64,000 nt of DNA. Source: Candidatus Methylomirabilota bacterium. Lineage in GTDB: Bacteria > Methylomirabilota > Methylomirabilia > Methylomirabilales > Methylomirabilaceae. Location of the stretch: positions 372,001 to 436,000 of the forward strand of contig PQAM01000008.1 in assembly GCA_003104975.1 (NCBI GenBank), read 5' to 3'. Every line of letters begins with the position of its first letter. Positions within the stretch are counted from its first letter, which is position 1. Made by a program: the position numbers and the translations under genes. Shown here piece after piece: positions 45,065 through 53,056 of the stretch. The notes under the pieces were generated by a model, which had not been told where the DNA came from, ran no database searches, and saw only the letters and a program-made list of their open reading frames with translations.

Positions 45065-46576
45065 ATGATTGTACGAGTATTGCGCGGGTTCGGGCTGCTG
45101 GCGGTGGTCGTCGCTCTCACCGCCTGCGCCCTGCAAGGGGGGATGGAGAACGAGACGAGCCTCAAGACCCCCCGACCGGCGTCTAAGGCGCTGGAGCAAT
45201 TGATGCCGCAACTGATCGTCGGCCAGGATGGGGCGATCCATCTGTTCTGGCAGGCGGTCGAGCCGCGTACGAGTTGGGAGATCCTGTACGCCCGCTCTCA
45301 GGATTCCGGTGCGACCTGGCAGAAGCCCACGACCTTGTTACAAGCCGATAAGGAGACGATCGTCCAGGGGATGACGGTCGCGGCCGACGCCAAAGGGCAT
45401 CTGTACGCTGCCTGGCGGCAATCGGATCAGGCGACGAAAAAGCAGCACCGACTGATGCTGGCGCGTTCGCTCGATGGAGGAAAGCGCTGGGAGCCGGCCC
45501 GGGAGCTGGCCGCTTCGGCCAACGTCGGGTTGCCGTATCTCCTGGTCGACGACGAGAGCAGCGTCTACGTCGCGTGGCTCGAAGGTCCGCTCCGTGGCCA
45601 CCGCCACCTGCAGTTCAGGACCTCCGTTGACCACGGCGAGACGTTCACGGGCGAGTCGGCGGGTCTGAAATGGGCCGATCCAACCGCCGAACTTGGGCTG
45701 GTTAATGTCCGTCTCGCGTCCGATGGGGCGGGGCGTCTGTACGTCGTCTGGCAGGAGACCGCGAAGGGTAGTTCGTCCAAGATTTTCCTGAATCGATCCG
45801 TCGATTACGGACGGAGCTGGGCTGAGAAGCCGATCCTGGTAAGCCCACCCGGGGACAGCCGATTCGGCGCGCGCAGCCCGCTGATCGTCACGTCGCCGGG
45901 CGGGCGCGTGGCGGTGATGTGGGAGCAGTTCGATGAGCGGGCCATCACCCTGGAGGACGGCAAGCAGGAGACGAGACTCGACAAGGTCCTGGTCGTCAAC
46001 CGATCCCTGGATGAGGGGCAGAGCTGGCCGGCCACACCGATCCGTCTGAACGTGATTGATCCGGCCACTCCGCAGGCGGTCGAGAGCCTGTATTGGGGGT
46101 TGAGCGCCGATGAGCAGGGCCATCTGTATGCCGTCTGGGCCGAGGGGGAGGACAAGGAGCTCAAACGCCTGCTCATGGCCCACTCATCCGACTTCGGTTC
46201 AAGCTGGAGTGTGCCGCCGGTGCAGCTCGAGCGCACCAGCCCCCAGGGAGGCCAGCCGGGCGCGCCGATGATCCGTCATGATAACCGTGGGCATGTCTGG
46301 GTCGCCTGGCTGGAGCAGATCATCCGGCCGGCCGGATGGCAGGTACTGATGAACGGATCGGAGGACCACGGGCAGACTTGGCGCCGTCGCGCAGTGTTCC
46401 TGGCCGATTCGGCCCAACCTCCCGAGATCATCCGAAGCGCGCCGATGATCCGTGCCGACGGCGATGGGCGGCTGTTCGTCGCGTGGAGCGAGGGCCGCCA
46501 CGGGATCGTCATCACCCGGTCCGTGGATGGCGGCCGCTCGTGGCTGCCGCAACCTGTTCGGATCGGCCTGCCATAG
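45065..46576 (+). CDS. Sialidase-fold (BNR/Asp-box) beta-propeller lipoprotein
   Basis: A 503-residue lipoprotein (lipobox ALTACA, Cys near residue 21) carrying at least eight Asp-box motifs of the SxDxGxxW type: SQDSGATW, SLDGGKRW, SVDHGETF, SVDYGRSW, SLDEGQSW, SSDFGSSW, SEDHGQTW, SVDGGRSW. Asp-boxes mark the blades of sialidase-like propellers. The sialidase arginine triad is not obvious, so glycan binding is as likely as hydrolysis. GGAGGTG lies before ATG45065 rather than before ATG45050. It sits between the Tat-exported protein and two glycosyltransferases. Confidence 0.8.
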   Translation: MIVRVLRGFGLLAVVVALTACALQGGMENETSLKTPRPASKALEQLMPQLIVGQDGAIHLFWQAVEPRTSWEILYARSQDSGATWQKPTTLLQADKETIVQGMTVAADAKGHLYAAWRQSDQATKKQHRLMLARSLDGGKRWEPARELAASANVGLPYLLVDDESSVYVAWLEGPLRGHRHLQFRTSVDHGETFTGESAGLKWADPTAELGLVNVRLASDGAGRLYVVWQETAKGSSSKIFLNRSVDYGRSWAEKPILVSPPGDSRFGARSPLIVTSPGGRVAVMWEQFDERAITLEDGKQETRLDKVLVVNRSLDEGQSWPATPIRLNVIDPATPQAVESLYWGLSADEQGHLYAVWAEGEDKELKRLLMAHSSDFGSSWSVPPVQLERTSPQGGQPGAPMIRHDNRGHVWVAWLEQIIRPAGWQVLMNGSEDHGQTWRRRAVFLADSAQPPEIIRSAPMIRADGDGRLFVAWSEGRHGIVITRSVDGGRSWLPQPVRIGLP

Positions 46577-46589
46577 CGGGACGTGGCAG

Positions 46590-48404
46590 GTGCGGAAGAA
46601 AAAGAACCGATCCCTGCAGGTCGGTCAGTCCGGAAATGGAGGGTACCTGCCCAGCCTGCTCGCCATCCTGTTGCTGCTCGCGGTCGTGGCGGCGGTGTAC
46701 GCCAACTCCCTCCAGAACGAATTCCTGTTCGATGATCTCGAGACGATCGTGGAGTTGCACAGCCCAGGCGGATCCGGGCCCCTCGGCCCGCTTCATGCCC
46801 TTCTGAGCGGGCGCGGGGCCTACCGTCCGGTCCGGAGCGCTTCGTATGCCCTGGATTACGCGGTCTCCGGCCTGGAGCCCTGGGGCTATCACCTCGTCAA
46901 CATCGCGCTGCACGCCGGTTCAACCGTCCTGGTCTTCCTGATCGCTAGAGGACTATTCGACCGCCTGCCGGCGGCGCTGCTGACCGCTCTCTTGTTCGCG
47001 GTTCATCCGATTCAGACTGATGCCGTCACGTACCTGTCGGGACGGCGGGACGTGTTGTCGGGCCTCTTTGTTCTGGGCGGCTTCTACGCCTTCTTGCGGT
47101 ACCGCGGAACCGGGCGGGCGGCCTATCTGGTGCTTGCTATCGCGCTCTACCCTCTCGCCTTCCTGAGCAAGGAGAGCGGGATCATCCTGCCGCTGCTCTG
47201 TGTCGGGTACGACATCTACCGCCGCGTTCGGGTACACCATGCCGGCGATACCGCGAGGGAATCTCTGCGCGCGATCCTCACGGCTGCTTGGGCGGCGATA
47301 CGGGAGGGCCGCCGGCTCTATCTGCCGCTCGCGGTCCTGGCCGGGGGATTTGCGGCGTATGTCCTCCTGTTCGTGCGTGGGACCTGGCAGCAGTCGTATC
47401 ACGGCGGGAGCCTTGCCATGACCCTGCTCACCATGTCAAGGGTCGTGCTGCACTATCTCGGTCTGCTGGCCTTTCCGCTGAGATTGAACGCCGACTACTC
47501 GTACAATGCCTTCCCCGTGACGGACTCCTGGACCGATCCCTGGGCCTGGGCTGCACTGCTGGTCCTGGCCGGACTCGGGTATGGGTGGCTCTTCCTGGTC
47601 GCGCGCCGCCCGCTTGCGGCCTTCGGAGGCGCCTGGTTCGCGCTCGCGCTGCTGCCGGTCTCGCAGATCGTCCCTCACCATGAACTGATGGCCGAGCACT
47701 ACCTCTATACGCCGTCTGTGGGATTCTGTCTCCTGCTCGTAGGGCTGCTCGAACCCGCCCTTGCCGAGCGGCAATCGTCTCGAGTCGTGTTCGGGGCCGC
47801 CGCACTTGTGCTCGTCCTGTTCTCCCTGCGCACGGTAACACGGAACACCGATTGGCGGGACGAGCTCACGCTGTGGCGCAAGACGGTGCAAACGGCCCCA
47901 CAGTCGGCGAGGGCCAGGAACAACCTTGGGGCGGCGTACCTGCGCCGGGGAGAACTGGCGCTCGCACAGGCGGAGCTGGAGGCGGCGACCCGGATCAGGC
48001 CCGATTTTTCCACCGCCCACGGCAACCTGGGCAAGCTCCACCTCGATCGTGGCGAACTGGCTTCGGCGAGAACGGCCTTGGAAGCCGCCCTTGCGCTCAG
48101 ACCCAATGAGATGATCCCGCGCCTGTGGCTGGGGGCGGTGCTGTTGCGTGAAGGGCGGGTGACGGAGGCCGAGGCGCAGTTTCAGGCCGCGATGAGCAAC
48201 CGTCGGTCCGCCCCGTATGCCAGAAACAACCTGGGCGTGCTGGCGGCCAGGCAGGGCCGGTTCGAGGAGGCGGCCGCAGCCTTTCGCGAGGCGTTGCGGA
48301 TGATGCCCGAATTGGCAGAGGCCAGGACGAATCTGGCCCGGTTGGCCGACCGCCGGGACCGAATGACTCAATCGGCGCCGTCGGGCGCCGGGGCACGGCC
48401 ATGA
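46590..48404 (+). CDS. GT-C membrane glycosyltransferase with C-terminal TPRs (TMTC-like)
   Basis: A 604-residue membrane protein with about ten transmembrane helices and a C-terminal block of four or five TPR units (ARNNLGAAYLRRGELALAQA, DFSTAHGNLGKLHLDRGELA, YARNNLGVLAARQGRFEEAA). The first periplasmic loop has FLFDDLETIVE, with the acidic pair used by GT-C enzymes, and LLFAVHPIQTDAVTYLSGRR is the family signature. Related eukaryotic TMTC proteins are O-mannosyltransferases. GTG46590 is the likely start; the frame is open further upstream inside the previous gene. It overlaps the following GT2 gene by four bases (ATGA), which would supply the polyprenyl-phosphate sugar donor. Confidence 0.82.
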   Translation: MRKKKNRSLQVGQSGNGGYLPSLLAILLLLAVVAAVYANSLQNEFLFDDLETIVELHSPGGSGPLGPLHALLSGRGAYRPVRSASYALDYAVSGLEPWGYHLVNIALHAGSTVLVFLIARGLFDRLPAALLTALLFAVHPIQTDAVTYLSGRRDVLSGLFVLGGFYAFLRYRGTGRAAYLVLAIALYPLAFLSKESGIILPLLCVGYDIYRRVRVHHAGDTARESLRAILTAAWAAIREGRRLYLPLAVLAGGFAAYVLLFVRGTWQQSYHGGSLAMTLLTMSRVVLHYLGLLAFPLRLNADYSYNAFPVTDSWTDPWAWAALLVLAGLGYGWLFLVARRPLAAFGGAWFALALLPVSQIVPHHELMAEHYLYTPSVGFCLLLVGLLEPALAERQSSRVVFGAAALVLVLFSLRTVTRNTDWRDELTLWRKTVQTAPQSARARNNLGAAYLRRGELALAQAELEAATRIRPDFSTAHGNLGKLHLDRGELASARTALEAALALRPNEMIPRLWLGAVLLREGRVTEAEAQFQAAMSNRRSAPYARNNLGVLAARQGRFEEAAAAFREALRMMPELAEARTNLARLADRRDRMTQSAPSGAGARP

Positions 48405-49339
48405 GCGAAGGCGGCCCGGCGCTCTCGCTGGTCATCCCGCTGTACAACGAGGCCGAGAGCCTTGAAGAGCTCCATACGGCCCTGACGGCCGTGTTGCGGC
48501 CCTATGGCGACCGATGCGAGGTGATCTACGTCGATGACGGCAGCACCGACGGCTCCTTCGACTGCCTCAAGAAGCTTCGCGATGCGGACCCGCGAGTCAC
48601 GATTATCCGGCTGCGCTGCAACCAAGGGAAGACGGTGGCGCTGGTTGCAGGATTTCGGGAGGCGCGGGGCGAGGTGGTCATCACCATGGACGCCGATCTC
48701 CAGGACGATCCGCTGGAGATCCCCCGATTGCTGGGTCGGCTTGAAGAGGGATACGACCTGGTCTCCGGCTGGAAGGTCAACCGGCAGGATCCCTGGTCGC
48801 GCCGCGTCCTGTCCCGACTCTTCAACGCCGTGACCTCCAGAGTGACCGGGGTCAACCTGCATGATCTCAACTGCGGGTTCAAGGCCTACCGGCGCGCGGT
48901 GATCGCCGAGCTTCGACTGCAGGGCGATCTGCATCGATTCATCCCCGTCCTGGCGGGCGGGCGCGGCTTCAGGGTCGCGGAGGTCGAGGTCCGGCACCAT
49001 CCACGTCGGTACGGCCGATCAAAGTACGGAGCTGCCCGGATCACACGCGGCTTCTTCGACCTGCTGACGGTCCTGCTGCTGACGCGCTATACGACCCGCC
49101 CGCTGCATCTGTTCGGGCTGGGCGGCGCGCTGCTGGGAGCGGTCGGGGTCGGCATCGTCGGATATCTGTCGGTCGGCTGGCTGCTCGGGGAGTGGATCGG
49201 AGGTCGGCCATTGTTCCTACTCGCGGTGTTGATGGTGGTAGGCGGGCTTCAACTGGTCTCGTTGGGGTTGCTGGCCGAGATGATCGTGTACGGGTCGAAC
49301 CCGGAGTCCCCGCCTCCCATCGACCGAGTCCTGAAGTAG
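48401..49339 (+). CDS. GT2 polyprenyl-phosphate glycosyltransferase (GtrB/ArnC-like)
   Basis: A 312-residue enzyme: GT-A domain with LVIPLYNEAESLEELHTALT, YVDDGSTDGSFDCLKKL, and VVITMDADLQDDPLEIPRLL, then the KYGAARITRGFFDLL hinge helix and two C-terminal transmembrane helices (about 235-300). This matches bactoprenol-phosphate glucosyl/mannosyltransferases of the GtrB/ArnC group. It is translationally coupled to the TMTC-like gene, a pairing that fits donor synthesis (this enzyme) and transfer on the outer face (the GT-C enzyme). Confidence 0.9.
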   Translation: MSEGGPALSLVIPLYNEAESLEELHTALTAVLRPYGDRCEVIYVDDGSTDGSFDCLKKLRDADPRVTIIRLRCNQGKTVALVAGFREARGEVVITMDADLQDDPLEIPRLLGRLEEGYDLVSGWKVNRQDPWSRRVLSRLFNAVTSRVTGVNLHDLNCGFKAYRRAVIAELRLQGDLHRFIPVLAGGRGFRVAEVEVRHHPRRYGRSKYGAARITRGFFDLLTVLLLTRYTTRPLHLFGLGGALLGAVGVGIVGYLSVGWLLGEWIGGRPLFLLAVLMVVGGLQLVSLGLLAEMIVYGSNPESPPPIDRVLK

Positions 49340-49342
49340 ACC

Positions 49343-49370
49343 TTGACAAGCGTCGGCTTCCTGCTATAGT
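49343..49370 (+). promoter_or_regulatory. Sigma-70-type promoter
   Basis: TTGACA (49343-49348), 16-base spacer, TATAGT (49365-49370). It lies just after the GT2 gene and would read through two repeats (49416-49524 and 49541-49627) towards the lipoprotein at 49775. Confidence 0.65.
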
Positions 49371-49415
49371 GTCGCCAACGTTTCGATCGGGCGCAGTGCT
49401 CTGACAGTCCTCCCG

Positions 49416-49524
49416 CGTCATTGCGAGGGATCCAGAGCGAAGCGAAGGGGACCGAAGCAATCTCACAGTCTTTCAGGACAACGACGGTGAGATTGCCACG
49501 CTCCCGTTGGTCGCTCGCAATGAC
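49416..49524. repeat. CGTCATTGCGAG-type palindromic repeat, locus 7
   Basis: About 109 bp: CGTCATTGCGAGGGATCCAG...ACAGTCTTTCAGGACAACGA...TTGGTCGCTCGCAATGACG. It carries an extra AGAGCGAAGCGAAGGGG in the left arm. Confidence 0.88.
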
Positions 49525-49540
49525 GCTCTAGTGCTTAGTT

Positions 49541-49627
49541 GCAATAATACCCGTACCGTCATTCCCGCAGTCCTTAAGCGGGAATCCATTGATTGTACTG
49601 GATACCCACTTCCGCGGGTATGACGGC
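49541..49627 (-). repeat. GTCATACCCGC / GCGGGAATGAC dispersed repeat, copy B
   Basis: Reverse-complement copy of 25554-25641, nearly identical over the full length, in the leader of the lipoprotein gene. Confidence 0.85.
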
Positions 49628-49774
49628 TTATGTGCGCTACCTTTCACAACGAAGCAGTAGTGGGTGGTATGGACTAAGAGTGAAGTCTTCATGCCCATGG
49701 GTGTGTGCCGCAGGGTGGGTGCGGTGTTGCTCAAAGCAAGGGATGCAAGGCGACAGAATGGGGGATACGAGGTG

Positions 49775-50332
49775 ATGAGACGAAACACGAACGCCTCCGG
49801 ATGGGGCGCCATACTGCTTGCAGGGCTGGTCCTGGCCGGGTGTGCGTCGGCCCCGCTGCGGCCCGCGGAACACCCCGCCGCGCCGCAGGCCGCGTCGCCG
49901 CAGGCCGTTCAACCGCCTCCGGCCGTCACGCTCGACCCTGAGGAGCGGCTGCGCGCCCGGGCCGCCCAATACTGGGAGGCCAGACTTCGCGGCGATCTCG
50001 TCGAGACCTATCAGCTCCATGAGCCCGCCTTCCGGCGGGCCGTCTCTCTGACGGCGTTTGCGCAGGGCCGCGGGTCGACCACTGTTTTTGAGTATACGAT
50101 CCTGGGACAGGAGGTTCAGGGCCAACAGGGGGTGGTACGGATGAAGATCCGGTCGACGTTCCATCATCCGAAGCTGGTCAAACCTGTTGAGCCGAAGTGG
50201 CACGAATTCGAGGAGCGATGGGTCCTGGCCGAGGGTGACTGGTACCGACGGTTCCGCTTTCCGGTGGGCGATCCGTACCCGCCGGTGGACTGGAATGCGA
50301 TGGGGCCTGCGTTAAGGCCAACCCAGAAATAA
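49775..50332 (+). CDS. Lipoprotein of unknown function (NTF2-like?)
   Basis: A 185-residue lipoprotein: lipobox LVLAGCASAP, then a long Pro/Ala/Gln linker (about 30-60) and a small alpha/beta domain with RARAAQYWEARLRGDLVETY, RMKIRSTFHHPKL and FEERWVLAEGDWYRRF. The fold hint, a helix carrying YWEARLRGDLVETYQL followed by curved strands, recalls SnoaL/NTF2-like domains, but I cannot assign it firmly. GAGGTG precedes ATG49775; the upstream in-frame extension reads through a repeat. Confidence 0.7.
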   Translation: MRRNTNASGWGAILLAGLVLAGCASAPLRPAEHPAAPQAASPQAVQPPPAVTLDPEERLRARAAQYWEARLRGDLVETYQLHEPAFRRAVSLTAFAQGRGSTTVFEYTILGQEVQGQQGVVRMKIRSTFHHPKLVKPVEPKWHEFEERWVLAEGDWYRRFRFPVGDPYPPVDWNAMGPALRPTQK

Positions 50333-50367
50333 CGATGACGATCTGTCATTATCCTGACAGTCCCCCG

Positions 50368-50464
50368 CGTCATTGCGAGGGAACGTAGCGACCGAAGCAA
50401 TCTCACAGTCTTTCAGGACAACGACGGCGAGATTGCCGCGCTCCCGTTGGTCGCTCGCAATGAC
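50368..50464. repeat. CGTCATTGCGAG-type palindromic repeat, locus 8
   Basis: About 97 bp two-arm unit: CGTCATTGCGAGGGAACGTA...CACAGTCTTTCAGGACAACG...TTGGTCGCTCGCAATGACG. Confidence 0.9.
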
Positions 50465-50498
50465 GAATCGTAACATCGATCCGAGGCCGATTTTTTTC

Positions 50499-50527
50499 TT
50501 GACAACAGCGCCTGCGAAGAATATAAA
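50499..50527 (+). promoter_or_regulatory. Strong sigma-70 promoter for NTELVP protein copy 2
   Basis: TTGACA (50499-50504), 17-base spacer, TATAAA (50522-50527). The first supported start codon is at 50774, so the leader is about 240 nt long and purine-rich (AAGGGGGAGGACC, GAGGGGAGGTG). No known riboswitch consensus was recognised in it. Confidence 0.75.
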
Positions 50528-50773
50528 GAGCAGAATTCAGTCTCATCCGGATGAGGGGGTCGTCCGGATACAGGTGTACATGCAGATCAAGCGGGAAGTT
50601 GGCGTAAGGTTTTGATAGTGTCAATGGCCCGGACGCGACGTGATCAAGGGGGAGGACCAGCGAGGGGAGGTGATGCGGGGAAGCGGTCCAAGGGGGTTTA
50701 AGTCGAAGAGGAGTTTTGTGTGTTTCACCCGTTCCATAGCCTGTTATCCATCAAGAAGGAGGGGAAAAAACAG

Positions 50774-52051
50774 ATGAAGTCCTTAACGAAGGGTATCTTG
50801 GCGTCCATGCTGGCGGTTGCCCCACTGGTGGCCGCAGTGGGGACGGCCTCCGCGAACACGGAGCTGGTTCCGGCCGCCCGCCTCGCGATCCCGTACTGGG
50901 ATGTCACCAGCGGTAAAAGCACCCTTATCCTGCTTACCAACGTCAGCCGATTCGTCGACCTGACCGGGGCGCCCATGACTGACGGTGTCACCACCCTGAC
51001 CGGTCAAGTCCACATCGAGTGGTACGACAAGTCCTGCACTCGAACCGACGTCCCCGTCGAGCTCAGCCCGGGGGATGTCGATCAGCTTGATCTGACCAAC
51101 CCCTCGCTGGCCCTTCCGGGTACGCAGGGGTATGCCGACATCGATGTCCGGGATACGGCCACCACGACCGGCACCTCGGTCCAGTTTAACGTCCTGTTGG
51201 GGACCGTCGTCATCGGCGACAGCACGAACGACTTTGCGATCGCCTACCCGGCCGCCAGCGGAATCGGCAGCTCTACTTTGGGTGTCGGCGGTAATATCGT
51301 CGCCCGGGCTAACGATGGAAGCGGAAATGCCGCTGTCGGCGGCTGGACCGGTAGCTTCGAGCCGTTCCCGGCGCGCGTCTTCGTGCCGATGTTCTTCGCC
51401 GAGGGTGGCCCCATTAATACCCAGAGTCTGCTGGCCATCGCCGCTCTTCCGAACGGTAACTGGGCCGGCGGCGCCCTGGGCGAACCGCCAGGCGCAGATG
51501 CTGTGAGCACGTCTCTGATCAACCCAGGCACACTGATCACCGCCAACACCGAGGTCTTTGACGGATGTGAAAACCACTCGTCCAGACCGATCAGCGGGCA
51601 CTATATCCTCAGCTCCCTGGGTAGCCTGTTTGGCACCATCATCAACCAGACCAACTGGCACAACATCCTCCCGGAGGACTGCCACGGTGTGTCGAACTTC
51701 CCGCATGTGGATGAGGCCAGCGGCGCCGTCCCCGGCGCCTTCATCGGGTGGATCGATATCCCGAACAGCGCAGATATCGGGCCGCTCAACGTAGCCGGCC
51801 TGTCAACTCGGGGTGATGCCGGTGATGAGTTCGACCGCGGCATGGTCGGGGTGCTGGTGGAGTCTAACGATACGGCCCAGGGTGACGTCACCCGCCTCTG
51901 GGGTGATCCGGCAGGCGGCGGTGATCATCTGAACGTTGCGACCGGTAGCCGGAACACGCGATACACCAACGTTGATTTCGTGGACCACTGCGATATCGAT
52001 GCGTCGATCGACACGGCTGCTGAGTTCTTCCTAGCCTGTTTCGGGTTCTAG
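50774..52051 (+). CDS. Secreted NTELVP-family protein, copy 2
   Basis: A 425-residue secreted protein: signal peptide (SLTKGILASMLAVAPLVAAV, ending TASA), mature N-terminus NTELVPAARLAIPYWDVTSG. Compared with the protein at 32757-33653 it shares the YDKSCTRTD cysteine loop, NDFAIAYPAASG, FEPFPARVFVPMFF, and SGHYILSSLGSLFG, with about 120 extra C-terminal residues containing further Cys-rich loops. AAGGAGGGG precedes ATG50774, a strong promoter lies at 50499 and a strong terminator at 52081, so this is a well-expressed monocistronic gene. It is likely an abundant extracellular or surface protein. No named family recognised. Confidence 0.8.
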   Translation: MKSLTKGILASMLAVAPLVAAVGTASANTELVPAARLAIPYWDVTSGKSTLILLTNVSRFVDLTGAPMTDGVTTLTGQVHIEWYDKSCTRTDVPVELSPGDVDQLDLTNPSLALPGTQGYADIDVRDTATTTGTSVQFNVLLGTVVIGDSTNDFAIAYPAASGIGSSTLGVGGNIVARANDGSGNAAVGGWTGSFEPFPARVFVPMFFAEGGPINTQSLLAIAALPNGNWAGGALGEPPGADAVSTSLINPGTLITANTEVFDGCENHSSRPISGHYILSSLGSLFGTIINQTNWHNILPEDCHGVSNFPHVDEASGAVPGAFIGWIDIPNSADIGPLNVAGLSTRGDAGDEFDRGMVGVLVESNDTAQGDVTRLWGDPAGGGDHLNVATGSRNTRYTNVDFVDHCDIDASIDTAAEFFLACFGF

Positions 52052-52080
52052 ATCGTCGGTATCACGTTACAACGACAGTC

Positions 52081-52119
52081 CACGGGCCAGGGGTTCTCAC
52101 CCCTGGCCCGTGTTTTTTT
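52081..52119 (+). terminator. Rho-independent terminator after NTELVP copy 2
   Basis: CACGGGCCAGGGG (52081-52093) pairs with CCCCTGGCCCGTG (52100-52112) around TTCTCA, followed by seven T: a perfect 13-bp stem. Confidence 0.93.
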
Positions 52120-52126
52120 GGTGGGC

Positions 52127-52322
52127 TCAGGATAACGACCGTGAGATTGCCGCGCTCCCGTTGGTCGCTCGCAATGACCCCCCTTACGTCATTGTGAGGG
52201 AGCGCAGCGATCGAAGCAATCTCACCGTTCTTGTCTGTGTCACCAGGGGATTGCTTCGCCTACGGCTCGCACTGACACTCTGTGCCAGATTGCCACGCAC
52301 CCTTCTGGTGCTCGCAATGACG
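52127..52322. repeat. CGTCATTGCGAG-type repeat cluster, locus 9
   Basis: A half unit (52127-52179; AACGACCGTGAGATTGCCGC...GTCGCTCGCAATGAC) followed by a three-arm full unit (52187-52322) like that at locus 1. Confidence 0.85.
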
Positions 52323-52473
52323 AGCCAGTGATGAGACGGTCTCGCAACAGACGTTCATCCCAATGGGCGCGCCCCCCGCGCAAGCGGGGTTGGTTAGAAT
52401 CATCATGGCCCGTCGGCCACCCATGCATCATGAAAATGCGGGCTATTTTCTAAGCAAAGTCTCCCGTATCGGT

Positions 52474-52566
52474 CATTGCGAGGGAGCGCAGCGACCGAAG
52501 CAATCTCACAGTCGTTCAGGACAACGACGGTGAGATTGCCGCGCTCCCGTTGGTCGCTCGCAATGA
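52474..52566. repeat. CGTCATTGCGAG-type palindromic repeat, locus 10
   Basis: A complete two-arm unit ending in CGCTCGCAATGAC, 17 bases before the start of the GIY-YIG gene. Confidence 0.9.
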
Positions 52567-52583
52567 CGGACAAACGAACGACA

Positions 52584-52871
52584 ATGCAAAGGCCCGGTTA
52601 CATCTACATCATGACAAATAAGACGCACACCACGCTCTATGTCGGCGTCACGAGCGACCTGATCAAGCGGGTCTATGAGCATCGTGCCAAACTGGCGGAG
52701 GGCTTTACGAAGCGCTACAATCTTACCAAGTTGGTCTACTACGAGGTGTGTGACGATATCAAGACTGGGATTGTTCGGGAGAAGCGGCTCAAAGCGGGTT
52801 CACGAGCGAAGAAGCTCCAGTTGATCAACGGAATGAATCCGACCTGGTGTGATTTGTCTGAAGGACTGTGA
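52584..52871 (+). CDS. Small GIY-YIG endonuclease nested between repeats
   Basis: A 95-residue single-domain nuclease of the GIY-YIG superfamily (UPF0213-like): GYIYIMTNKTHTTLYVGVTS gives the GIY..YIG core (here YIY and YVG), followed by the catalytic-region Arg (DLIKRVYEHRAK) and KLVYYEVCDDIKTGIVREKR with the acidic residue. It lies exactly between a full repeat (locus 10) and a half repeat (locus 11): an alternative in-frame ATG (52563) lies in the repeat, and the stop codon TGA is part of the following repeat's TGTGAGATTGCC. This suggests the nuclease and the repeats move or evolve together. Independent small GIY-YIG proteins are otherwise of unknown role. Confidence 0.85.
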   Translation: MQRPGYIYIMTNKTHTTLYVGVTSDLIKRVYEHRAKLAEGFTKRYNLTKLVYYEVCDDIKTGIVREKRLKAGSRAKKLQLINGMNPTWCDLSEGL

Positions 52872-53033
52872 GATTGCCACCCCTTCGCTTCTGGCTTCGG
52901 CTTTCTTCGGGTGCTCGCAATGACCCCCCTCACGTCATTGCGAGGGAGCGCAGCGACCGAAGCAATCTCACCGTTTTTCGCAACGGCAAGTACGGTGAGA
53001 TTGCCGCGCTCCCGTTGGTTGCTCGCAATGACG
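52868..53033. repeat. CGTCATTGCGAG-type repeat cluster, locus 11
   Basis: A half unit (52868-52923; GTGAGATTGCC...GGTGCTCGCAATGAC) starting inside the GIY-YIG stop codon, then a full unit (52933-53033). Confidence 0.88.
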
Positions 53034-53056
53034 TCCGCGCCGAGCGGGAACGAGCG

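Noticed and set aside
12596-53033. Open frames starting RGSVATEAIS or RGSAATEAIS, possibly a protein family
   Set aside because: They are translations of the dispersed palindromic repeat; the same peptide appears at 12600, 35297, 50373, 52476 and 52911 only because the DNA repeat does.
52127-53033. Repeat cluster as a CRISPR array
   Set aside because: Units are 90-130 bp, palindromic, unevenly spaced, without uniform spacers, and no cas genes are present.
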